The notes beneath the pieces are model-generated. The model saw only the letters and a program-made list of their open reading frames with translations. It did no database searches and was not told where the DNA came from. From Haloarcula marina (lineage in GTDB: Archaea > Halobacteriota > Halobacteria > Halobacteriales > Haloarculaceae), in NCBI RefSeq assembly GCF_024218775.1, contig NZ_CP100404.1:62001-126000 (forward strand): a stretch of DNA of 64,000 nt, given 5' to 3'. Each line of letters begins with the position of its first letter. Within the stretch, counting starts at the first letter, position 1. This document shows positions 58,080 to 64,000 of this stretch, piece by piece. The translations under genes were made by a program, and so were the position numbers.

Positions 58080-59179
58080 CACTCCGAGGAGGGGCCGCCG
58101 GGGCCTTGGTTGTGCCGTTCGGCGGTCTCCAGTCGGGACTCGGCGACGGCGAACGCGAGGGTGCTGGCGAGTCCGAGCAGAGTCCCGCCGGTGAGAATGA
58201 CGGCGAGGTACTCCAGGCTCTGGAGGCCGAGGAAGAACGCGCTCAGGCCGTGGAGGACGCCGCCGATAGCGAGGACGTAGAAGGGGGCGTTGAGGTAGCG
58301 CCACTCGAAGGTGTCTTGCAGGTACTCGTCGGTGACGCGACCCAGACTAGAGGTGATGCCCGCCGCGGCGAACCACTGGACCGCCCCGTAGACGAGCGCG
58401 GCCATCACTTCGACGGGCGAGCGGGGGGTCGGCTGGGCTTCGAGCGTGGCGACGCCGCTGACGCCGCCGATGGCGAGGAGGGCGGCGGCGACGACGTAGG
58501 TGATGATGGTCACGCGTCCGGCGTACAGGCTCGAGGTGACGCTGTCGGCGGCCTCGTCGAGGAGTTGTTCGGCCCCGAGGCCCCGAGCGAGGACGTACAG
58601 CCCCAAGAGGCCGGAGATGATGCCCAGTGCCGACCCGGGCAGACCGAGCGAATCGACGGCGATGGTCAGCGGGTAGATGAGCAACAGAATCCCGAGCGGA
58701 ACGAGGAGCGTCCCCCGCGTCTCGGGGTCGTCGAGCACCTGTTTGATGGTGTAGTACATCGACTCCAAGTCTTGGGCCTGCCGGACGACGACGCGGCGGA
58801 CCCCGTCGATGCGGATGCGCGAGCGGATGACCGGGACGACGGACTCGTCCTGTGCGCCGTCGGTGACGACCAGCGCGCGCACGTCCTCGCTGGCGGTCAG
58901 CGACGCCAGCACGGTGTCGACCTCCTCGCCGACGGCGCGGTTGGCGGCCACGTCGCCCGCGTCGACGCCGGTGACGGCGGCGACTTCCACGGGTTCGTCG
59001 TCGATGGCGTCGGCGATGTGGACCCCCTCGAAGAGGACGTTCACGTCGGAGTCCTCCGGGTCGGCCTGCGCGAGGGCGACGGCGGCGTCGACGACGTTCT
59101 CCCGGCCGATGACCGGCGTCTGCACGTCGGTCTTGCGGCCGAGGTCGTCGTCCAGGTCCACACACAGCACCAGCAGCAT
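58079..59179 (-). CDS. DUF373-family archaeal membrane protein
   Basis: The protein has 366 residues. A soluble N-terminal domain (VLCVDLDDDLGRKTDVQTPVIGRENVV, then ALVVTDGAQDESVVPVIRSRI) is followed from about 165 by six or so membrane helices. This DLDDDLG start and the Rossmann-like alternation mark DUF373, an archaea-wide family of unknown role. GTTTAAC at 59202-59208 (minus strand) lies about 27 bases upstream, so the transcript is probably leaderless. It heads a two-gene unit. Confidence 0.88.
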   Translation of the reverse strand: MLLVLCVDLDDDLGRKTDVQTPVIGRENVVDAAVALAQADPEDSDVNVLFEGVHIADAIDDEPVEVAAVTGVDAGDVAANRAVGEEVDTVLASLTASEDVRALVVTDGAQDESVVPVIRSRIRIDGVRRVVVRQAQDLESMYYTIKQVLDDPETRGTLLVPLGILLLIYPLTIAVDSLGLPGSALGIISGLLGLYVLARGLGAEQLLDEAADSVTSSLYAGRVTIITYVVAAALLAIGGVSGVATLEAQPTPRSPVEVMAALVYGAVQWFAAAGITSSLGRVTDEYLQDTFEWRYLNAPFYVLAIGGVLHGLSAFFLGLQSLEYLAVILTGGTLLGLASTLAFAVAESRLETAERHNQGPGGPSSE

Positions 59180-59201
59180 TGGCTGACGGTACGCCAGCGG
59201 C

Positions 59202-59208
59202 GTTTAAC
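59202..59208 (-). promoter_or_regulatory. TATA-like box for the DUF373 unit
   Basis: GTTAAAC on the coding (minus) strand, 23-29 bases before the ATG at 59179. Confidence 0.45.
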
Positions 59209-59299
59209 TGTCTTCGGGCCTCGCCGTCCCCGGGAAATCTCTGATTCGGGGGCGGCGCCGTCCGCTCCGAGAAACGGGATACGTGTTCCCTCGAGCCAT

Positions 59300-60622
59300 C
59301 TATCTGACGTGGCCCGGGTCCGCCGGGCGCGGTTCCGGTGGGTCCTCCGTCGGGCCGAGGCGGGCGACGAGGGCGGCGACCGGGAGCAACAGGAGACTGC
59401 CGACGACGAACGGCGACCAGTAGCCGACGACGGCGTAGAGGCCGCCCATCACCGGCGGACCGACCGTGCGGGCGAGGCTTCCCGCTCCCTGCGTGATGCC
59501 GAAGGCGCTCCCCTGCACGTCGGCGCTGGCGCGCTGGGAGACGAGCGCCGTCAGCGTCACCGAGAGGACGCCGTTGCCGACCGGGAGCAGGGTCAGGACG
59601 GCCAGCAACCCCAGCAGGTCGCTCGTCAGGAACGGGGCGACGGCGGTGAGGTCCGGAAACAGCGCTCCGAGGGACTTCGAGAACGGGAGCAGGCCCACAC
59701 TGAGGACGAGCAGGGCGGTCCCGGCGAGCGAGAGCGGTATCGGCGCGTAGCGCGCGGTCAACCGACCGACGAGGATTCCTTGCGTGAGGACGGCGAGGAC
59801 ACCGATATAGGTCAACAGGAGCGCGCTCTGGGCGGCCGTGTAGCCGTAGATGTCCGCGACGTAGGGGATGAACATTATCTGGACGCCGGAGAACGCGAAG
59901 GAGACGAGGAAGAACGCGCCGAGCAGTTCCCGCAGGCCCGGCGCGCGGACGGCGGCCAGCAGTTGCGCCGTCGCCGAGGGGCGGTCGGTCGCCGTCTCCG
60001 CAGGGCCGACGGTCCGGGATTCCGGGAGAAAGAGGAGCGCCACGACGACGCCACAGAGGCTGGCGAACGCGGCGGCGAAACTCGGGAGCGAGAAGCGCGT
60101 TATCGGGACGGCCGCCGGGAGCGCCGCGTCGACGGCGGCGACGGTGGCGTCGAACGAGAGGACGGCCCCGAGACCCGGCCCGAAGATGAAACCGAGCCCG
60201 AACGCCGCGCCGACGAATCCGAGCGCGGCGGCCCGGCGCTCCGGCGGCGTCACGTCCGCGACGTACGCCTGGGCCGTCGAGAGGTTCCCGCCCATCGCGC
60301 CCGCGAGCATCCGCGAGGCGAACAGCACCCAGAGCGCGTCGGCCAGGCCGAAGACGGTCCACGCGAGGACGGACCCACAGAGCGAGAGGACGAGGACGGG
60401 GCGTCGGCCCGCCCGGTCCGAGAGCGACCCCAACAGCGGCGCGAAGACGAACTGCATCGCCGAGTACGAGGCCGCCAGCAGGCCGATGACGAACTCGGTC
60501 CCGCCGGGAAACGACCGCGTGTAGAACGGGAGGATGGGGATGACGATACCGAACCCCAGCAAGTCGAGGAAGACGACGGCGAGGACGATAGCGAGGCCGC
60601 GACGGCGGCCAGCGTCGGACAT
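59300..60622 (-). CDS. MFS (DHA1/TetA-like) drug efflux transporter
   Basis: This 440-residue protein has twelve membrane helices. Hallmarks are LDLLGFGIVIPILPFY at helix 1, the motif-A loop GSLSDRAGRRPVLVLSL between helices 2 and 3, RMLAGAMGGNLSTAQAYVADVTPPERRAAALGFVGAAFGLGFIFGPGLG (motif C) and a central cytoplasmic loop. It probably exports drugs or small organics with protons. Start ATG 60622; the gene is divergent from the radical SAM gene. Confidence 0.92.
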   Translation of the reverse strand: MSDAGRRRGLAIVLAVVFLDLLGFGIVIPILPFYTRSFPGGTEFVIGLLAASYSAMQFVFAPLLGSLSDRAGRRPVLVLSLCGSVLAWTVFGLADALWVLFASRMLAGAMGGNLSTAQAYVADVTPPERRAAALGFVGAAFGLGFIFGPGLGAVLSFDATVAAVDAALPAAVPITRFSLPSFAAAFASLCGVVVALLFLPESRTVGPAETATDRPSATAQLLAAVRAPGLRELLGAFFLVSFAFSGVQIMFIPYVADIYGYTAAQSALLLTYIGVLAVLTQGILVGRLTARYAPIPLSLAGTALLVLSVGLLPFSKSLGALFPDLTAVAPFLTSDLLGLLAVLTLLPVGNGVLSVTLTALVSQRASADVQGSAFGITQGAGSLARTVGPPVMGGLYAVVGYWSPFVVGSLLLLPVAALVARLGPTEDPPEPRPADPGHVR

Positions 60623-60744
60623 GGCAGGGAGTGAGAGCGGAGACGAAATAAGGAACGGGGCCTGTCCCAGTCCATGCCGACACACACCACGGCCGGTGTG
60701 ATGCGCACGCTTTTTCCCGCTGGACGCGATTCTAGCCGTACACG

Positions 60745-61773
60745 ATGATTTCCGAGGGCTGCGAACAGTGCGCCAAGGGCGGCAAGATGGTGCTGTTCGT
60801 CTACGGCTACTGCGACCAGCGAGACTGCTTCTACTGTCCCCTCGGAGAGAACCGCAAGAACGTCACCCAGATGTACGCCAACGAGCGCCCCGTCGAGTCC
60901 GATTCGGACGTCATCGAGGAGGCCAAACGGATGAGCGCGCTCGGCACGTCCATCACGGGCGGCGAACCACAGGAGGCCTTAGACCGGACCTGTCACTATC
61001 TGGAACTGCTGAAAGACGAGTTCGGCGAGGACCACCACACGCACCTCTACACCGGTATCACCGGCGGCCGCGAGAACATGCGACGGCTCAGCGAGGCCGG
61101 ACTCGACGAGATTCGGTTCCACCCGCCGCTGGAGCTGTGGGGTGACCTCCACGGCACGGAGTGGGAGGACATCCTCTACATCGCCCGCGAGGAGGGGCTG
61201 ACCCCCGCCTTCGAGATTCCGGGCATTCGCGCCGAGGAGGAGTTTCTGGAGTTCTTGGACGAAGGCGCGGCCGACTTCTGTAACATCAACGAGTTCGAGA
61301 TGTCCGACGGGAACTACCGCCGGATGCAGGAGGAGGGCTTCGAACTCAAAGAGGACCACATGAGCGCCGTCGAAGGCTCCCACGACATCCTCGAACGGAT
61401 GGGCGACCACGAGAAGGTGTACTTCTGTACGAGCGTGTTCAAGGACGCCGCCCAGCACCGCTCGCGCCTGAAGCGGATGGCCCGCAACATCCGCCGGGAG
61501 TTCGACGACGTGACCGAGGACGGCACGCTCGTCTACGGGAAGGCGTGGGTCGGCGAGGAGCGACTCGTCGAACTCGGCGTCCCCGAGGAGTTCTACGCGG
61601 TCAAGTCCGACCACGTCGAACTGGCGTGGTGGCTCTTAGAGGAGATGGTCGAGGAGGGCGACGTACCCAAGGGCGAACTCGTCGAGCAGTACCCGACCTA
61701 CGACGGGACGGTGGTCGAGCGGACGCCGCTGTCTGGCGGGACGAGTGGTGGACGCGTCACGGCCGACGACTGA
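60745..61773 (+). CDS. Radical SAM protein with C-x4-C-x2-C cluster motif
   Basis: This 342-residue protein has an N-terminal CEQC pair (Cys6, Cys9), then GYCDQRDCFYCPLGENRKN with Cys23, Cys28 and Cys31, then TSITGGEP (the GGE motif), HLYTGITGG and IRFHPPLELW. The barrel is short and no SPASM domain is seen. The cluster spacing differs from the usual C-x3-C-x2-C; I believe this is conserved in haloarchaeal relatives. The reaction is unknown. The last 20 or so codons and the stop are duplicated downstream (61882-61960). Confidence 0.88.
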   Translation: MISEGCEQCAKGGKMVLFVYGYCDQRDCFYCPLGENRKNVTQMYANERPVESDSDVIEEAKRMSALGTSITGGEPQEALDRTCHYLELLKDEFGEDHHTHLYTGITGGRENMRRLSEAGLDEIRFHPPLELWGDLHGTEWEDILYIAREEGLTPAFEIPGIRAEEEFLEFLDEGAADFCNINEFEMSDGNYRRMQEEGFELKEDHMSAVEGSHDILERMGDHEKVYFCTSVFKDAAQHRSRLKRMARNIRREFDDVTEDGTLVYGKAWVGEERLVELGVPEEFYAVKSDHVELAWWLLEEMVEEGDVPKGELVEQYPTYDGTVVERTPLSGGTSGGRVTADD

Positions 61774-61784
61774 ATCCCGCGAGC
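61706..61784. repeat. Left copy of a 79-bp perfect direct repeat (3' end of radical SAM gene)
   Basis: This copy holds the last 22 codons and stop of the radical SAM gene and 11 bases beyond. It is identical to 61882-61960 at an offset of 176 bases. Perfect identity outside a coding constraint in the second copy implies a recent duplication. Confidence 0.9.
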
Positions 61785-61802
61785 AAAGCGAGCGGGTTTT
61801 TT
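61776..61802 (+). terminator. Hairpin plus T-tract after the radical SAM gene
   Basis: CCCGC (61776-61780) pairs with GCGGG (61792-61796) and is followed by six T (61797-61802), starting two bases after the stop. T-tracts drive archaeal termination; the hairpin may be incidental or stabilising. Confidence 0.6.
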
Positions 61803-61805
61803 GGT

Positions 61806-61876
61806 CCAGATTTTTCGAGGAGCCCTCCCGCAGTGAGCTGTCGGCTCACGAGGAAGGGTGACGCGGAAAAAGGTGG
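61806..61876. repeat. Hairpin/T-tract intergenic island C
   Basis: Bounded by CCAGATTTTTC (61806-61816) and GAAAAAGGTGG (61866-61876), it encloses the hairpin GTGAGC (61833-61838) / GCTCAC (61844-61849) and outer complementary CCCT...AGGG. It sits exactly between the two 79-base direct repeats, as island A sits between the 83-base repeats. Confidence 0.65.
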
Positions 61877-61881
61877 GATGC

Positions 61882-61960
61882 GGACGGTGGTCGAGCGGAC
61901 GCCGCTGTCTGGCGGGACGAGTGGTGGACGCGTCACGGCCGACGACTGAATCCCGCGAGC
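61882..61960. repeat. Right copy of the 79-bp direct repeat
   Basis: Encodes the same C-terminal tail and stop as the radical SAM gene but has no upstream gene body. The remainder of the 61961-62101 gap shows nothing I can name. Confidence 0.9.
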
Positions 61961-62101
61961 GTAGTCCCATGTGGCGGCGTCCGGTCGGTCGGCGGGTGAC
62001 TAGCGAACTGGATGTGACCGAGGAGTACACGAACCGAGTGCGTAGCGGACTGGCGAACGTATGCAGAACATAGCAATCCGTCGCCCGTTCGAGCCGTCTG
62101 T

Positions 62102-62965
62102 ATGGTGACCCACGCACCGGGAGTCTCGCGTCGAGAGGTACTGCTACTCGCTGCTGGCGTCCCGATAGCCGGGTGTACGGGCCTGTCGTCGTCGGGGCAA
62201 GCCGGGACTACCGGGCAGGCGAACCAGCAATCGCCCACCGAAACCGGAACCGAAGACGACCAAGCGGAGTCGACCACCGGGGAGACGGTGCGAGCGTTCG
62301 TCGGGTCGTATCACTGGGGATACTTCGTGCTGGACGCCGACGGGACCGAACGGGACCAGCTATCGCTGACGAACGGTGACGAACTGCGCCTCACGCTGTT
62401 CAGCGTCGAGGCCGACGACGCCGTCGCGGCGCTTCCGCAGGCAGTCCGAAACGGCATCCCTGACTCGGCGGAGCGAGCGCGGCGAAACGAGCAGTCGATT
62501 CCGACGCCGCAAGGCACGTCGCTCGAAACGCTACACGAGGCCGCCGAAGCGGCCTATCCGGACCACAGCCTCGCGCTCGTGTCCGACGAGTTTCTGCGCC
62601 CCGGCGGGCCGGGACAGGGCGGCCCGGGGCAGGGCGGCCCGGGGCAGGGTCCCAGACAGGGGCCGCAGGGCTCGTGGGCCGGGCATCACGGCCCCCACGG
62701 CGGGCCGTCTGGTCCGTACGGCCCCGGTTCCGGACAGGGAGGCGGCGGGATGTACGGCCCCGGGAGCGGGGGTGGCGGCTGCTGGGGACCCGCGTTCGGC
62801 ACGCTCGCGCCGACGACGTACCTGTGGCATCATTCGACGGTGCCCGCAGAACTCGGCTTCGTCGTCGACACCGCGGGGTCGTTCGGCTTCGCGTGTACGG
62901 TCTACTGTGGGTACGGCCACCCGTACATGGCGGAACCCGGGCGAGTCGTCGTCAGCGAGGAGTGA
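62102..62965 (+). CDS. Tat lipoprotein with CuA-like cupredoxin site and Gly/Pro-rich insert
   Basis: The protein has 287 residues. A Tat-type signal (SRREVLLLAAGVPIAGC, Arg10-Arg11) ends in lipobox Cys25, so it is a lipid-anchored outer-face protein. The C-terminal CTVYCGYGHPYM has the C-x3-C-x3-H-x2-M spacing of the binuclear CuA site of oxidase subunit II and nitrous-oxide reductase, with a candidate His in YLWHHSTVP upstream. Between the cupredoxin halves (about 165-225) lies a low-complexity insert of GGPGQ repeats and a His-rich patch. An extracellular copper electron carrier or copper chaperone is likely. Confidence 0.83.
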   Translation: MVTHAPGVSRREVLLLAAGVPIAGCTGLSSSGQAGTTGQANQQSPTETGTEDDQAESTTGETVRAFVGSYHWGYFVLDADGTERDQLSLTNGDELRLTLFSVEADDAVAALPQAVRNGIPDSAERARRNEQSIPTPQGTSLETLHEAAEAAYPDHSLALVSDEFLRPGGPGQGGPGQGGPGQGPRQGPQGSWAGHHGPHGGPSGPYGPGSGQGGGGMYGPGSGGGGCWGPAFGTLAPTTYLWHHSTVPAELGFVVDTAGSFGFACTVYCGYGHPYMAEPGRVVVSEE

Positions 62966-62975
62966 CCCAGTCGGA

Positions 62976-63299
62976 TTAGCGTGACCCCTGCGCTGGCGGC
63001 GTTGTCTCCGTCGCCTCCGACCGGTCGGCCACCAGACCGTCTCGCAGACGGGACGACAGCGCCGTGCGTCCCGGTCGGGCGAGACTGCCGACGGCGAGGG
63101 CGACGACTGCGAGCGCCGCGGCGATAGCGAGCGGGGCGGTCAGGAGGCCGACGACGACGGCGTCGCGCAACTCGGAGAACGTCGCCGTGTGGTCGTCGGC
63201 CTCCGACAGCGCTCTGAGGATGTCGACCCGAGTCCCGTTCGAGAGGGCAGCGAACGCCTCGTCGGGGTCGGCGGCCTCGGCCAGTCCCACGTCGGTCAT
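62976..63299 (-). CDS. Shortened winged-helix/membrane protein
   Basis: The protein has 107 residues. The start DPDEAFAALSNGTRVDILRALSEADDHTATFSELRDAV is the first part of an ArsR-like haloarchaeal winged helix, which normally continues with the recognition helix and wing. Here the frame goes straight into a hydrophobic span VVGLLTAPLAIAAALAVVALAVG and a polar tail. The recognition half is missing, so DNA binding is doubtful. It may be a remnant created by an in-frame deletion. ATG 63299 chosen. Confidence 0.7.
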   Translation of the reverse strand: MTDVGLAEAADPDEAFAALSNGTRVDILRALSEADDHTATFSELRDAVVVGLLTAPLAIAAALAVVALAVGSLARPGRTALSSRLRDGLVADRSEATETTPPAQGSR

Positions 63300-63386
63300 G
63301 GCCGCTACGTGGAGCGTGGCGACCATAGAGGTGGCGGGCACCGGGATTCATGTCCGTTCGACGAGTGGACCGACGCGAAGCCCTCC

Positions 63387-64000
63387 ATGAACTTCGACAT
63401 CGACAGCGGCAAACTGCTGTACGCGCTGGGCGTGGTCTTCGCCGCGGCCGCGCTGGTGTACTTCGTCCGCGACGTGGTGTTCGGCCTCTCGATTACGGTG
63501 AAAGCTGTCCTGCTGTTCGTCGCCTTCGTCGTGTTCTTCCTCGGCGGCGTCAGCGTCGACCGGGACGTGTTGGACGTGGTGTCGTTCGCACTCGCCGGAG
63601 TAGCGTACGTCGTCTTCGTGGGCTACGTCGTCCTGCGGTACGCCCCCGACGAGAGTCGAATATTCATGTTACTCGCCATCTCGGCGGGCCTGTTCGTCAC
63701 GCTGGGATACCTTCTGCGCGAGCGAAATCTGGAAATTTCCGGGCGGACGGCTACCGCCGTCGTCGTCGCTCTGCTCCTCCTCAGCACCGTGTTGGTCGGG
63801 GCCGACGCCCTCGGTGGCGACGTGACCTACGACCTCCAGACGGAGTCCTCGGTGACCGTCGACCCCGCGGGCGACGGGCCGCCGGGCGGATACGTCGAGC
63901 GGCAACTGCCGGTCGGGACGCTGACCGCCACGAACGACTTCGTGTTCACGCGGGCACTGTCGTTCCCGCAGTTACGCGGGTGTCTCGTCGGCGTCGAGGA
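63387..64000 (+). CDS. Haloarchaeal multi-span membrane protein, 3' part cut by window
   Basis: The visible 204 residues begin MNFDIDSGKLLYALGVVFAA and contain about five hydrophobic helices up to residue 140 (VKAVLLFVAFVVFFLGGVSV, VSFALAGVAYVVFVGYVVLRY, MLLAISAGLFVTLGYLL, AVVVALLLLSTVLVG). An extracellular-type domain follows (DVTYDLQTESSVTVDP) and continues beyond the window. No catalytic motif is visible in the part shown, and I cannot assign a function. Confidence 0.8.
   Translation, partial: MNFDIDSGKLLYALGVVFAAAALVYFVRDVVFGLSITVKAVLLFVAFVVFFLGGVSVDRDVLDVVSFALAGVAYVVFVGYVVLRYAPDESRIFMLLAISAGLFVTLGYLLRERNLEISGRTATAVVVALLLLSTVLVGADALGGDVTYDLQTESSVTVDPAGDGPPGGYVERQLPVGTLTATNDFVFTRALSFPQLRGCLVGVE

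Noticed and set aside
58106-60634. 842-codon plus-strand frame and 778-codon minus frame over 58347-60683
   Set aside because: Both run across the DUF373 and MFS genes in other frames and have Arg/Gly/Glu-rich sequence without any motif.
61545-61949. Plus-strand frame ending in the second copy of the radical SAM tail
   Set aside because: Only the duplicated tail is in the right frame; the upstream part is out-of-frame radical SAM sequence and terminator. It is a repeat remnant, not a gene.

Overview
The window is chromosomal DNA of an extremely halophilic archaeon (class Halobacteria). This rests on high G+C, very acidic predicted proteins, short or absent 5' leaders with TATA-like boxes about 26-30 bases before start codons, and archaeal machinery: Orc1/Cdc6, MCM, TFB, Hel308, the KEOPS subunit Cgi121, Rpa3 with its partner, and HemAT. 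A complete polyhydroxyalkanoate (PHA) locus would fit the Haloarcula side of the class, but I cannot name the genus. There is no rRNA, CRISPR array, integrase, transposase or provirus. Three tRNA genes (Pro-UGG, His-GUG, Arg-UCU) lie on the minus strand.

Layout. 1-7.8 kb: a cut CNNM/CorC-type membrane protein; a glutaredoxin/GST-like protein with a peroxiredoxin-fold protein and TsaC; a Cas4-like nuclease; an HdrD-type Fe-S membrane oxidoreductase; a CinA-like protein; DedA; and a HalOD1 protein. 7.9-19.2 kb: MutS2-like ATPase, Orc1/Cdc6, a Tat-exported protein, a 31-residue membrane peptide, RidA, MATE, ferredoxin, a REC-PAS-GAF sensor, then Hel308 and Cgi121. 19.3-25.7 kb: old yellow enzyme, alpha/beta hydrolase and the PHA locus (MaoC hydratase divergent from phaR-phaP-phaE-phaC), with a 19-bp palindrome in the control region. 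25.7-34.4 kb: GCS2-like ligase, TFB, and a minus-strand run from MCM through small haloarchaea-specific genes to a MinD-like ATPase. 34.4-36.4 kb: an AGE-family epimerase between two hairpin-rich intergenic islands, then tRNA-Pro with copies of its 3' end.

36.4-49.9 kb: SLC13 permease with RCK_C domains, a large acidic protein with a duplicated domain, an archaeal superfamily-2 helicase, M50 protease, lone E2 catalytic domain, tRNA-His, a DUF1326/DUF2182 pair, a zinc-ribbon protein, carotenoid oxygenase, a Cys-rich protein and a ribbon-helix-helix regulator. 50-64 kb: VOC protein, rpa3-rpap3, SDR, TRAM protein, membrane-anchored metalloprotease, HemAT, tRNA-Arg, DUF373 pair, MFS exporter, radical SAM protein with its 3' end duplicated around a third hairpin island, a CuA-like lipoprotein, a shortened HTH-membrane protein and a cut membrane protein.

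The main unexplained signals are a shared intergenic architecture seen at three loci (hairpin plus T-tract, then a hairpin bounded by inverted CCACSTTTTTC-like ends, next to direct duplications), and the MCM-linked cluster of unknown haloarchaeal proteins. Residue positions are approximate; names of uncharacterised families are from memory and were not checked against a database.
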